42,608 bases of DNA, taken from contig JABDGR010000006.1 in assembly GCA_013285985.1 (NCBI GenBank), positions 1 to 42,608 of the forward strand, in the 5' to 3' direction. The notes beneath the pieces are model-generated. The model was given only the letters and a program-made list of their open reading frames with translations, had not been told where the DNA came from and ran no database searches. Each line of letters starts with the position of its first letter. Within the stretch, counting starts at the first letter, position 1. The stretch comes from Verrucomicrobiota bacterium. GTDB taxonomy: Bacteria > Verrucomicrobiota > Verrucomicrobiia > Opitutales > JABDGR01. A program made the position numbers and the translations under genes. Shown in pieces: positions 7,112-15,717 of this stretch.

Positions 7112-8113
7112 ATGTGGTTACTGGTTCTCGCCCTGCTCACCCAAGCTCCCGCACCGTCGGCTGGGCCGGCCACATCTGCGCCTGCGGCCACGGCGACCGC
7201 CCCGACTACTTCGTCTTCGCCCGCCGCCGCAACCGTCGTTGCTTCACCGCCAACCGGGACCGTGCGGGAAGCCGTCGTCGAGGTCAAAGGCTGGTATGAA
7301 CGGTTCATGGATTATCTGCCGCGTCTGTATGAGAAGCTCATTGATTATGTGCCGCATCTGGGCAGCGCCCTGTTCATCCTGCTCGTGGGCTGGTGGCTGG
7401 CGGGCTGGATCAAGCGGATGCTGCAACGCCTGCTGACCGCGCGCCATGTGGAAATCACGCTCGCCTCCTTTCTTTCCCAGCTTTGCTACTGGCTCATCAT
7501 CACCGTGGTGGTGCTCGTCGCGATGCAAAATGCGCAGATGGAGACGACGCCGTTTTCCGCCGTCCTCGGCGCCGGCGCCCTCGCGGTGGGCTTGGCGCTG
7601 CAAAACTCGCTCTCTAATTTCGCCGCCGGGGTGATCATCATCCTCTTTCGGCATTTCCGCGTGGGCGATGAAATCGAAACCGGCAGCGTGAAAGGCCTGG
7701 TCGAAGAAATCAGCATCTTCAACACCAACCTGCGCACGGGGGACAACCGGGTCATCATCATTCCCAACGGCAGCATCCTGAACTCCCCGCTCACCAATAA
7801 CAGCGCCAAATTCACCCGCCGCCTCGACCTGGTTTTCAACATCAGCTACGGCTCCGATTTGCGCCGGGCGCGACAGGTCATTCTCGAGGTTCTCAAGGCT
7901 GACCAGCGGGTGCTGCCGGAACCGGCGCCCGACGTCATCGTCACCAACCTCGGCGAAAGCTCGGTGGATTTGACGATGCGCGCCTGGGTGAACACCAGCC
8001 ATTATGCCAACGTGCGCGCCGCGATGCTCGAAGCCGTCAAACTGCGCTTCGATGAAACCGGCATAGACATCCCCTTCCCGCAGCACGAAGTCCACGTGCG
8101 CCAGGTTCCCTGA
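7112..8113 (+). CDS. MscS-family mechanosensitive ion channel
   Basis: Small-conductance mechanosensitive channel, opened by membrane tension during hypo-osmotic shock. The chosen ATG at 7112 gives a short hydrophobic leader followed by an Ala/Pro/Thr-rich stretch (residues 12-45), likely a signal peptide plus linker; a TTG at 7073 is the longer alternative. Three membrane helices follow: about 78-95, 118-137 and the pore helix at 144-175 with A-V-G-L-A-L-Q-N-S-L-S-N-F-A-A-G, the classic TM3 signature. The beta domain begins F-R-V-G-D-E-I-E-T and contains I-I-I-P-N-G-S-I-L-N, a family hallmark; the C-terminal alpha/beta domain ends at P-F-P-Q-H-E-V-H-V. Length (333) is somewhat above E. coli MscS (286). 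Confidence 0.93.
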   Translation: MWLLVLALLTQAPAPSAGPATSAPAATATAPTTSSSPAAATVVASPPTGTVREAVVEVKGWYERFMDYLPRLYEKLIDYVPHLGSALFILLVGWWLAGWIKRMLQRLLTARHVEITLASFLSQLCYWLIITVVVLVAMQNAQMETTPFSAVLGAGALAVGLALQNSLSNFAAGVIIILFRHFRVGDEIETGSVKGLVEEISIFNTNLRTGDNRVIIIPNGSILNSPLTNNSAKFTRRLDLVFNISYGSDLRRARQVILEVLKADQRVLPEPAPDVIVTNLGESSVDLTMRAWVNTSHYANVRAAMLEAVKLRFDETGIDIPFPQHEVHVRQVP

Positions 8114-8131
8114 AAGCGCAGAGTTGGCCGT

Positions 8132-9802
8132 TCATGGAGCGTAAGTCCCAACTTCCACATATATTTCATTCAGGGCGGAGACCAGGTCAGCCTGGCCATG
8201 CCGAAGATCCACCCGCAGTGCTTCGCGTTCGCCTGGGCCGGCATTAGCCATGTCTTTTCGAATAAGATCGTCTCGTCGGATGATTTTCATGAGGTTGCTC
8301 CACACATTTTGCGCCATCTTGGCCTTGGCCTGTTTGGGCGTAGGATTTAAGAGCGGATCGATTTGCTTGCAAAAGGCTTCAATCTGATCTCGATTCTGGT
8401 CCAAACTCGGCTGTTGCGATGTACCCTGACCGATGGCTTGTTGCGTGGTTCGGTCAAGTTCCAAGGCCGCGGCTAATTGGCCCCGCAGAGCTTCAATTTG
8501 GTAGGCCTGGTCGCTTTGTGGAATGCTGGCATCAACCAAGTTTGCGGGGAGCAGTCTTAAGAACGCCTGGCTTTCAGCCGAAAGTTTGTTTAAATCGTAG
8601 GTATAGGTCTTTTTGTCGGCCAATTGGAATTTCACCGAGTCGGCGTCCCGACCCAGGATGTGCGCTTCCAAGGACTGGCCGGACGCGGAGGTCAAGGTGT
8701 CATCAATCGGATAATCGAGCCGCAATCCAGCGGGGAGCAAAGCCAGGAATTTCTGGCTGTCGAGGGAAAATTCGGTCATGGGCCAATAATATTCGCGCCC
8801 GGTTTCCAGCAGAGTGAATTTCACAATGTTCGAACTGCGGGCCTTAAGCCGCACACGCAGGGATCGTCCCTGGGCATCGCTGAGGTCGTAATCAAACGGC
8901 AGGGTAAACTGCAGGCTCGATGGAAATGAGCGAAAAACCTGCCGGTCGATGATGGAAAAATCGTCCACCGGCCGGTAATAAGTCAGACCATCACTCAGGA
9001 GGATATATTTGATCGTGTTGGCGGAACGGCCTTCGAGGCGGACATTCAGCCTTTTATTGTTATTATCCGTCAGGGTGCATTCAAAGGGAAAAATGAGCGA
9101 GGCATAATTGGGCAGGAGTTGAACCAATTTCTGATCCACATCGGAAAGTTCGTGAATCGGGTAATATAAAATGGTTCCGTCTCGCGAGGACAACTTCACC
9201 AGTTCGGACGAACGCGCCTCGATGCGTTCCGCCAGCACATGGCCGGCCCGGTCGGTCAAAGCCAATTCTACCGGCGTATCCAGGGTCAATTTCGAAGGGA
9301 GCTGCGTCAGGATAGTCTGGTCGCCACTCGAAAATGACCCGAGCGGCACATAATGCGTCGAACGGTCGGACAACAGGGTGTAGCGAACCCAGTCAGTGCT
9401 GCGCCCCTCGACGCGGATCGCCGCCGGCTTGGCATCCATTTCTCGCATAAAACATTCGAAGGGATACTGAAACTCCAGGGCCGGTGAGTTTAGCTGTTTG
9501 ATGAATTCCTGATCCTGGCCCGACAGCGCGGAAATGGCCGCATAGCGGGTGGAGTTGTCCGCCAATAAAGTGTATTTTACCACCTCGTCATTATGCGCCT
9601 CGAGGCGGGCCGGGGTCGCCTGGCCTTGCGCGCTGGTCAGCGTGTATTCCTGGGGCATCCGGCGCTGCCAGATAAAATGGTGCCAAACCCCGCCCGCCAG
9701 GCCCAGACACAGCAGAATCGCGAGCAAAGTCCCCCAGGGCACCCTCGACGCCAAGGATGGCGGAGCAATGGGTTGCGGCCGCAAATTAATTACCGGAATC
9801 AT
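8132..9802 (-). CDS. Membrane-anchored protein of six tandem SHD1-like repeats
   Basis: 556 residues; I recognise no named family for the whole protein. It has a short N-terminus, one membrane helix (about residues 22-44, L-L-A-I-L-L-C-L-G-L-A-G-G-V), then six repeats of roughly 63 residues between about 52 and 430. Each repeat has the same order: strand L-T-D-x-x-G-x-x-L, strand x-x-R-L-E-A-R-S, x-x-V-K-Y-T-L-L, a Tyr-rich strand such as T-H-Y-V-P-L, then L-S-x-x-D-Q-x-F-L-x-x-L-P. This matches the SHD1 (Sla1 homology domain 1) pattern known from bacterial and fungal proteins, best in the last repeat. The C-terminal 125 residues are Gln/Lys-rich helical. The following gene upstream on the same strand is a paralogue, 189 bp away. 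A periplasmic ligand-binding or scaffold role is only a guess. Confidence 0.7.
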   Translation of the reverse strand: MIPVINLRPQPIAPPSLASRVPWGTLLAILLCLGLAGGVWHHFIWQRRMPQEYTLTSAQGQATPARLEAHNDEVVKYTLLADNSTRYAAISALSGQDQEFIKQLNSPALEFQYPFECFMREMDAKPAAIRVEGRSTDWVRYTLLSDRSTHYVPLGSFSSGDQTILTQLPSKLTLDTPVELALTDRAGHVLAERIEARSSELVKLSSRDGTILYYPIHELSDVDQKLVQLLPNYASLIFPFECTLTDNNNKRLNVRLEGRSANTIKYILLSDGLTYYRPVDDFSIIDRQVFRSFPSSLQFTLPFDYDLSDAQGRSLRVRLKARSSNIVKFTLLETGREYYWPMTEFSLDSQKFLALLPAGLRLDYPIDDTLTSASGQSLEAHILGRDADSVKFQLADKKTYTYDLNKLSAESQAFLRLLPANLVDASIPQSDQAYQIEALRGQLAAALELDRTTQQAIGQGTSQQPSLDQNRDQIEAFCKQIDPLLNPTPKQAKAKMAQNVWSNLMKIIRRDDLIRKDMANAGPGEREALRVDLRHGQADLVSALNEIYVEVGTYAP

Positions 9803-9991
9803 GCCTTTGCGGAGCGGAGGTTAAAGCGGCGTGGCTGGGACAAGCAATCCCGGCGTATTTCCGAAGACGATGAGTGGATAGCAAGGCATCCGCGGGATTG
9901 TCAAGCCCACCCCTAACGTCCGGCCCCTTCATTACTTCTCCCGGCCAGCCCATTTCACCCGCGCGCGTTTTCGACCGTCGGTGGTGAGGGG

Positions 9992-11272
9992 CTATGGATT
10001 GAGCGCCTGGATTTTATAATTATCTGCCGAGATTTGATGTACGTCCCGGTCCAAGATTGCCTGGTCAATACTTCGGTCGCCCGGCTGGGTGTGGGGATCG
10101 GTGATCTCCGCTTGCAGGAGCAAATCGTTCTTTCTCAATTGGCTGATTTCGTCGCGCAGTTTTTTGACTTCCGGCGATTCGGTTTTCTTCGAATTGTTTG
10201 GGAGAGAGCGCAAAAATTGCTGATTTTCCGCGGAAAGTTGCTCCAACGGATAGGTCGTCACCGTGCCATTCGCCAGACGGAACCTCACGTCGGTATCCGA
10301 ACGCCCGAGAATTTTCACCGGCAACGCGCGTTTTGATTGGTCGGTCAAGGTAAAATCAAATGAGTACGAGGGAAAATTGTTTGACTTCAATGATTTAAAA
10401 ATTTTTTGGTCTTCGTCCGAAAAATCCGTCAGCAAGCGATAATTGGTCGAGCTATCCAGTGGGTCAGTCAGGACGACAAAATCTGAAACCCGGCCGGTCG
10501 CATAAATTTTGACTGGGGCGCCGGCTTTGTCATAGGCGGTGTAGTCAAGCGGCCAGTCCAGATCGTCTCCGGCAGGAAGTGCTTTCGCAAAGCTTTGATC
10601 GGTGGGTGAAAGATCCGCCACGAGATAATACCGGGTGGCATCGTCCGGAGGCGTAGTGAAGGCCACCGTATCCTTGGAGTGGCCCGTAATTTTCACCTGG
10701 AGGCCCGCCTGCGGAGGACCGCTAAACGTGTAGATTATGGGATAACTAAAATCGGTGACAGACATGAGCTGCACCACTGCCTGGTCGGTCTCTGACAACG
10801 AACCCACCGGAAGGTAGTTGGTGCTGTTACTTGCCGGGAGCGTGACTTGCACCCAATCCCGATTGCGGCTTTCCAGGAGAACCGGGATCTTTTTTCCTTC
10901 GGCGTCGGTCAATTCATAGTTGAGCGGAAAGCGAACAGTCAACCCCATCGCCAGGTTTCGGATAAAACCCTGGTCGGCTGTGGACAAACTATCGATGAGC
11001 AAAAAGCTGGGTTTCCCACTCGCGGGATCGGTATATTTAAGCAGCCGGTCATCACGAGCCTCCAGACGTGCCTGCAAAACTTTTCCATTCTGCAAAACGA
11101 GGTCACGCTCCTGCGGCAGCCGGTAGCGCCAGGACTGGTACCCAAACCAGCCCAACACGCCAACCGCGGCGAGAAAAATCACTATTTGCATCCACGGCAG
11201 CGGCGGCTTGGACCGCGACTGCAGAATATTTTCCATCCGCTTTTCGAACGTCTCTGGATTTGGTCCGGACAT
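9992..11272 (-). CDS. Membrane-anchored protein of five tandem SHD1-like repeats
   Basis: 426-residue paralogue of the neighbouring repeat protein. Residues 1-26 are cytoplasmic and basic, 27-45 form one helix (M-Q-I-V-I-F-L-A-A-V-G-V-L), and the helix is followed in both proteins by W-R-x-R-x-P-Q-E-like residues and the first repeat. Five SHD1-like repeats follow to about residue 355; the last, V-R-F-R-L-A-N-G-T-V-T-T-Y-P-L, then L-S-A-E-N-Q-Q-F-L-R-S-L-P, fits the family best. The tail (residues 360-426) contains a predicted coiled coil V-K-K-L-R-D-E-I-S-Q-L-R-K. The middle repeats are divergent, suggesting old duplication. The same strand, spacing and topology suggest an operon with the six-repeat gene. 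Function unknown. Confidence 0.7.
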   Translation of the reverse strand: MSGPNPETFEKRMENILQSRSKPPLPWMQIVIFLAAVGVLGWFGYQSWRYRLPQERDLVLQNGKVLQARLEARDDRLLKYTDPASGKPSFLLIDSLSTADQGFIRNLAMGLTVRFPLNYELTDAEGKKIPVLLESRNRDWVQVTLPASNSTNYLPVGSLSETDQAVVQLMSVTDFSYPIIYTFSGPPQAGLQVKITGHSKDTVAFTTPPDDATRYYLVADLSPTDQSFAKALPAGDDLDWPLDYTAYDKAGAPVKIYATGRVSDFVVLTDPLDSSTNYRLLTDFSDEDQKIFKSLKSNNFPSYSFDFTLTDQSKRALPVKILGRSDTDVRFRLANGTVTTYPLEQLSAENQQFLRSLPNNSKKTESPEVKKLRDEISQLRKNDLLLQAEITDPHTQPGDRSIDQAILDRDVHQISADNYKIQALNP

Positions 11273-11391
11273 AGGGGGTAATGATTGATTGTTGCAACGG
11301 CTTTTCGGTTAATATCCGTTTGGCGAACCCTTTGCATCCGGTATTCCAAACTGCCGGATAAGTGTCAAGCCCAGGCCAACCGGGGCAGACA

Positions 11392-12153
11392 TTACCCGGC
11401 CAAGTCTGCCCGGCCCGCCGCCCATACGTTGAAGGCCAGGGGCTTGCCCACCACCGGCTCAACCCGGACAAAGCCGCCCGCGCTTTCGACCAATGCCAGC
11501 CCGGCCGCAATGTCCCACAATTTGATGGATTCCTCAAAATAAGCATCGACCCGCCCGCCCGCCACATAAGCCAGCGCCAGCGCCGCCGTGCCAATCATCC
11601 GGATTTTTTTGAATTTTTCGACCCGGGCGACAAACCCGCGCACCGCCTCTCCGCCCCGGTCCGTGGTGGAGGGGAACCCCGTGCACAGGACGGCGCGGGG
11701 TATGTCCGGCGCCCAACGGGGTTTGAGCGCGCGACCATTCATGGTTAACCCCAATCCCGTGCCACCCGCATAAAGTTCGTCCCGCCAGAAATCGAACACC
11801 ACGCCCAGGACCGGCCGCCGCCCGCGCCACAACCCAATGCTTACACACGCACCCGGAATACCGCGCAAATAATTATAAGTCCCATCCAGCGGGTCGACCG
11901 CCCAATACGGCTCGTCGTGATCGAGCAGGCCGGCATCGCCGCCGATTTCCTCGCCGATGACTGGCAGTTTTGTGCGCGCCAGGCGTTCGCGGATGAGCGT
12001 TTCGCTGTCCACGTCCGCCTGGAGTTTGATGTCATGGTCGGACTCGGAATTGACGGTGCGGTCGGAGCGTTTGGCCAGGGCCGCACCCGCGGCGCGCGCG
12101 GTGGCCACGGCGAGGGTGAGGAGTTCGTCAGCGGGGATGGAAGGAGCGGCCAC
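11392..12153 (-). CDS. Inositol monophosphatase family protein
   Basis: 253-residue Mg2+-dependent sugar/inositol phosphatase (IMPase fold). Metal and catalytic motifs are intact: V-I-G-E-E-I (Glu68/69), W-A-V-D-P-L-D-G-T-Y-N-Y (Asp87, Asp90 within the family's D-P-L-D-G-T), and K-L-W-D-I-A-A-G (Asp214). Members include SuhB, histidinol-phosphatase HisN and 3'-phosphoadenosine-5'-phosphatase CysQ, and the motifs alone do not separate them. No histidine or sulfur genes are nearby. The ATG at 12153 gives the usual N-terminal helix L-L-T-L-A-V-A-T-A-R-A-A-G. It is divergent from the ATP-grasp gene with a 113-bp gap. Confidence 0.88.
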   Translation of the reverse strand: MAAPSIPADELLTLAVATARAAGAALAKRSDRTVNSESDHDIKLQADVDSETLIRERLARTKLPVIGEEIGGDAGLLDHDEPYWAVDPLDGTYNYLRGIPGACVSIGLWRGRRPVLGVVFDFWRDELYAGGTGLGLTMNGRALKPRWAPDIPRAVLCTGFPSTTDRGGEAVRGFVARVEKFKKIRMIGTAALALAYVAGGRVDAYFEESIKLWDIAAGLALVESAGGFVRVEPVVGKPLAFNVWAAGRADLAG

Positions 12154-12266
12154 GGTAAGGCGGGCATTTTGCCGCTTGCGCCGGGCGGGCGCAAGCTTGG
12201 CGTGGACCGGTCAATCGGCATGAGGCTTGCTCAGCTTGGGCCGGCAACGCTATTTTCGCCCCGCCC

Positions 12267-13706
12267 ATGTTTGATAAATACCAGCCCGAAGACTTCTATG
12301 ATGAGATGTTTGCGGGGCCACCCCCCCGGGGGGTCCGCCCGCATTACCGCAAATTTCTCGACCGCTTCTCGACGATTGACCGCGATGAGTTCGAGCAAAA
12401 GTGCCAGAGCACCGACCTGTCCTTCCTGCGCCAGGGCATCACCTTCACCGTGTATAATGACAACGAAGGCACCGAGCGCATCTTTCCCTTCGACCTGATC
12501 CCCCGCATCATTCCGGCCAGCGATTGGGCACAGCTTGAACGGGGCCTCAAGCAGCGCATCACCGCCCTCAACCTTTTCCTCAAGGACATCTACACCAATC
12601 AGAAAATTCTCGCCGACAAGGTCATCCCCGAGCACTACGTCCTCTCCGCCAAACATTACCGCCCGGAATTTCGTGGCGCCAAAGTCCCGCGCGACATCTA
12701 TATCCACATCTGCGGCACGGACCTCATCCGCGGGCGCGATGGCCAATACCTCGTCCTGGAGGACAATGGCCGCTGCCCCTCCGGTGTTTCCTACATGCTG
12801 GAAAACCGCGCCGCGATGAAGCGCGCTTTCCCCGGTTTCTTTGCCCGCGGCAACATCCGCCCGATTGACCAATACGCCGACGAACTGCTGCAGGTGCTGC
12901 GCTACATTTCCCCCAAGCGCCGGGATCCCACCGTCGCGCTCCTCACACCCGGCGTTTACAACAGCGCGTACTTCGAGCATTGCTTTCTCGCGCGGCAGAT
13001 GGGCGTGGAAATCGTCGAGGGCCGCGACTTGGTCGTGCGTGAGGAGCGCGTGTTCATGCGCACCACCAAGGGCCTCCAGCCCGTGGATGTCATTTATCGG
13101 CGCGTGGACGACGATTTTCTCGACCCGACCGTGTTCCGAAAGGACTCGATGCTCGGCGTGCCCGGCCTCATTTCCGCCTACCGCGCCGGCAACGTGGCGC
13201 TGGCCAACTCGATCGGCACCGGCGTGGCCGACGACAAGGTGATGTATTACTTTGTGCCGCGGATGATAAAATACTACCTCGACCAGGACCCGATCCTGCC
13301 GAACGTCGAAACCTACCTCGCTTCGGAGAAAAAGGATTACGATTACATTTTGGACAACCTGGCCAAGCTCGTGGTGAAGAGCGCGAACGAAGCCGGGGGC
13401 TACGGCATGTTGATGGGGCCGTGGGCCGCGAAGGACGAAATTGAAAAATTCCGCCAGCAAATCAAGGCGAACCCGCGCAACTTCATCGCCCAGCCGCCCA
13501 TTTCCCTTTCGCGCCACCCGACTTATTGCGACGGCAAATTCGAAGGCCGCCACATTGACCTGCGCCCCTACATACTTTACGGCGAAAAAATTGTCATCAT
13601 GCCCGGCGGCCTTACCCGCGTGGCGTTGAAAAAAGGCTCGCTCGTCGTCAACTCCTCGCAAGGCGGCGGCTCGAAAGACACCTGGGTTTTGAGCGGGGAC
13701 GAGTAA
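12267..13706 (+). CDS. Circularly permuted ATP-grasp protein (DUF404/DUF407)
   Basis: 479-residue member of the circularly permuted type 2 ATP-grasp family (PF04174 and relatives), predicted to make a peptide-like amide bond using ATP. Landmarks: the opening [20 protein letters not shown], then [33 protein letters not shown], the metal-site segment [15 protein letters not shown] (about 165-179), and a C-terminal [14 protein letters not shown]. In most genomes it is followed by an alpha-E domain protein (PF04168) and a transglutaminase-like protease; neither is present, so it is a solitary copy. The natural substrate is unknown in the family. Codons 18-22 lie in a C7G6 tract. Confidence 0.88.
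   Translation: MFDKYQPEDFYDEMFAGPPPRGVRPHYRKFLDRFSTIDRDEFEQKCQSTDLSFLRQGITFTVYNDNEGTERIFPFDLIPRIIPASDWAQLERGLKQRITALNLFLKDIYTNQKILADKVIPEHYVLSAKHYRPEFRGAKVPRDIYIHICGTDLIRGRDGQYLVLEDNGRCPSGVSYMLENRAAMKRAFPGFFARGNIRPIDQYADELLQVLRYISPKRRDPTVALLTPGVYNSAYFEHCFLARQMGVEIVEGRDLVVREERVFMRTTKGLQPVDVIYRRVDDDFLDPTVFRKDSMLGVPGLISAYRAGNVALANSIGTGVADDKVMYYFVPRMIKYYLDQDPILPNVETYLASEKKDYDYILDNLAKLVVKSANEAGGYGMLMGPWAAKDEIEKFRQQIKANPRNFIAQPPISLSRHPTYCDGKFEGRHIDLRPYILYGEKIVIMPGGLTRVALKKGSLVVNSSQGGGSKDTWVLSGDE
12320..12334. repeat. C7G6 perfect palindrome in the ATP-grasp gene
   Basis: ACCCCCC and GGGGGGT flank one central C, 53 bp after the start codon and encoding P-P-P-R-G. It can form a hairpin and is a likely slippage site in replication, sequencing or translation. 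The frame continues normally through it. Confidence 0.6.
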
Positions 13707-13825
13707 ACTGATAAGGACTGTCGCCAAGAGCCGGCGAGTGCAAAAAATAGGGGCTAACCGTTAGCATTTGGCCTTGAGGCAGGGTGGATTATCCCTTTGC
13801 TTTGACCATCGTTACCGAAGCGCTC

Positions 13826-15601
13826 ATGCATCACCCGTTTGAAACAGGTATCCGTTGGCGGTGGGCACTTGCTTTGCTGGCGGCCGGACTGTCCGGCTGC
13901 TCCACCATGCATGTGATCAATCGCGTCGATTTTCCCGACGCCACGCTTAACGGACACCCCGTCAATTTCACCCTGGACACCGGCGCGTCCATGACCCTCA
14001 TTACTTCCGCTGAAGCGGATGCTCTGGGACTGGAAACGGTGTACACGATGCCGGGTTCCGTGACTTCGAAAGGCCATATGGGGTTTTCCCTCTCGGAACC
14101 CGCGCACCTCACTATCGGCCAAAACTCCTTCACCACCGAGTTGGTGGTGGGCAACACTCCCAAAAATGTCGCCCTCGATAGCGGACTGGGCGAGCGAGTC
14201 GATGGCGTGGTCGGCTGGCCGGAGATTTGGAGCAACATCCTCGTGTTTGAAGGCGACCACCGCAAAATCACCGCCGTAACCACCCTGCCCCCGGAAACTG
14301 CCGGCTGGTTGAAACTAAAACTTCACCCCTTTGTGCAATTGGGGATCGAAACGCCTCTGCCCAATGGCGACACCGGCGTGCTGTTGGTGGACACCGGCTC
14401 TTATTTCGGGGTGAGTTTGCCACCCGAACAATGGAAAACCTGGTACGCCGCCCACCCGAACGCCCCGACCGCGGCCATGATGTATTACACGCCGGGCGTC
14501 GGCCAGGTTCTCACCACCGAAGCCTGGGCGGACGAAATCAAACTGGGCGCATTCACCCTGACGGATGTTCCAGTGCATGAAGCCAACACCGCGGAAATGA
14601 AAATCGATGCGAAACATTATGCCGGCACTTTGGGGCTCTACGCGCTTTCCCGCCTGCACATGGTGGTGGATGGACGGAGGGGCAATGTTTATTTGAGCCC
14701 CCTGCCACCGCCGGGCCCGTATTATTCCGCCTTCCACCGCGCAGGCATTAAAGACGACACCGAAGACAACCCCCGGCGGGGTGATTGGACCATCGAAGGC
14801 CCGGTGAAACTGGATCTCGACAACCTCTATATGTATTCCAGCAGTATGATGGAGGACGCTGGGAATAAAAAAATCAGCAATGGCGACAACAAGGGAGCCC
14901 TGGCCGATTTGTCCAAGGCCATCGAGATTTTCCCCAAAAACGCCGGGGCCATCGTCCGGCGCGCGATGGTTTATGAATCTGAAAACGATTTTACGGCGGC
15001 CATGGCCGATTATACCCTCGCCATTGCGACCCTGCCCCCGCGCGAAGGCGCCTACCAACGTCTGATCATGCAGGCCCGAATCAGTGAGCTCAAGGACGAC
15101 ATGAACGGAGCCATCACTCTTTACACCACCGCGATAAATTTGGATCCCAAAAATTTCGAGGCCTACTTTTTGCGCGGAGTAGACCGGCAGGTCATGGGCA
15201 CCCTCGCCGAAGCTCTCGCGGACTATGACCAAGCCGCCACGCTGCAGACCGACAACGTCGCCCTTCCCCTGCTTTATCACGAAGTGCTGCGGCGATGGAT
15301 GAGCGGCCTGAAAAATGACCTGGCCAAGGACATCGCCACCTGGGACGACCCCTGGAGCAAAAACGCCGGCAACTATTTGAACGGCACCATGAGCGAAGCC
15401 GCCTTCCTGGCCGCGGCGGACAAGAGCAGCCCGGCCCGCGTCTTCGACTGTAAAACGTATTACCTGGTGGGCATCAACCACCTGCTCAACCGGGACGTAC
15501 CCGGGGCGCGCGATTTTTGGAAAAAATGCCTGTCCACCAATGCGAAAAGTATCGCCGAATATCGCTTTGCGAAAGCCGCACTGACCCAATTTGGCCTTTA
15601 A
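13826..15601 (+). CDS. Lipoprotein with two DTG protease-like segments and TPR repeats
   Basis: 592 residues. The ATG at 13826 yields a clean lipoprotein signal, W-R-W-A-L-A-L-L-A-A-G-L-S-G-C with Cys25 as lipid site; the GTG at 13784 would bury it. Residues 30-330 hold a retropepsin-like aspartic protease unit: L-D-T-G-A-S (Asp51) followed by the hydrophobic flap and G-W-P-E, then a second L-V-D-T-G-S (Asp189). Two active-site loops in one chain would allow an intramolecular two-lobe protease, unlike single-lobe bacterial homologues that dimerise. From about residue 340 there are four or more TPR units, e.g. N-G-D-N-K-G-A-L-A-D-L-S-K-A-I-E and the later D-P-K-N-F-E-A-Y-F-L-R-G. Substrate and partner are unknown. 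It is likely anchored in the outer or inner membrane, facing the periplasm. Confidence 0.78.
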   Translation: MHHPFETGIRWRWALALLAAGLSGCSTMHVINRVDFPDATLNGHPVNFTLDTGASMTLITSAEADALGLETVYTMPGSVTSKGHMGFSLSEPAHLTIGQNSFTTELVVGNTPKNVALDSGLGERVDGVVGWPEIWSNILVFEGDHRKITAVTTLPPETAGWLKLKLHPFVQLGIETPLPNGDTGVLLVDTGSYFGVSLPPEQWKTWYAAHPNAPTAAMMYYTPGVGQVLTTEAWADEIKLGAFTLTDVPVHEANTAEMKIDAKHYAGTLGLYALSRLHMVVDGRRGNVYLSPLPPPGPYYSAFHRAGIKDDTEDNPRRGDWTIEGPVKLDLDNLYMYSSSMMEDAGNKKISNGDNKGALADLSKAIEIFPKNAGAIVRRAMVYESENDFTAAMADYTLAIATLPPREGAYQRLIMQARISELKDDMNGAITLYTTAINLDPKNFEAYFLRGVDRQVMGTLAEALADYDQAATLQTDNVALPLLYHEVLRRWMSGLKNDLAKDIATWDDPWSKNAGNYLNGTMSEAAFLAAADKSSPARVFDCKTYYLVGINHLLNRDVPGARDFWKKCLSTNAKSIAEYRFAKAALTQFGL

Positions 15602-15717
15602 AGCGTAGATAGGGCAAAGAGCCCGCACCCGCCAGGTGATGCGATGGGGATCGGAAGGAATTTTGGCTCGCCAGTGGACGGCGCGGGAATAAAGCTGGCG
15701 CAACCCCACCCCCGCCC

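Noticed and set aside
12231-13727. Long minus-strand open frame opposite the ATP-grasp gene (498 codons)
   Set aside because: It mirrors a confidently recognised family in the other strand; its translation has no domain motif and such antisense frames are common in GC-rich DNA.
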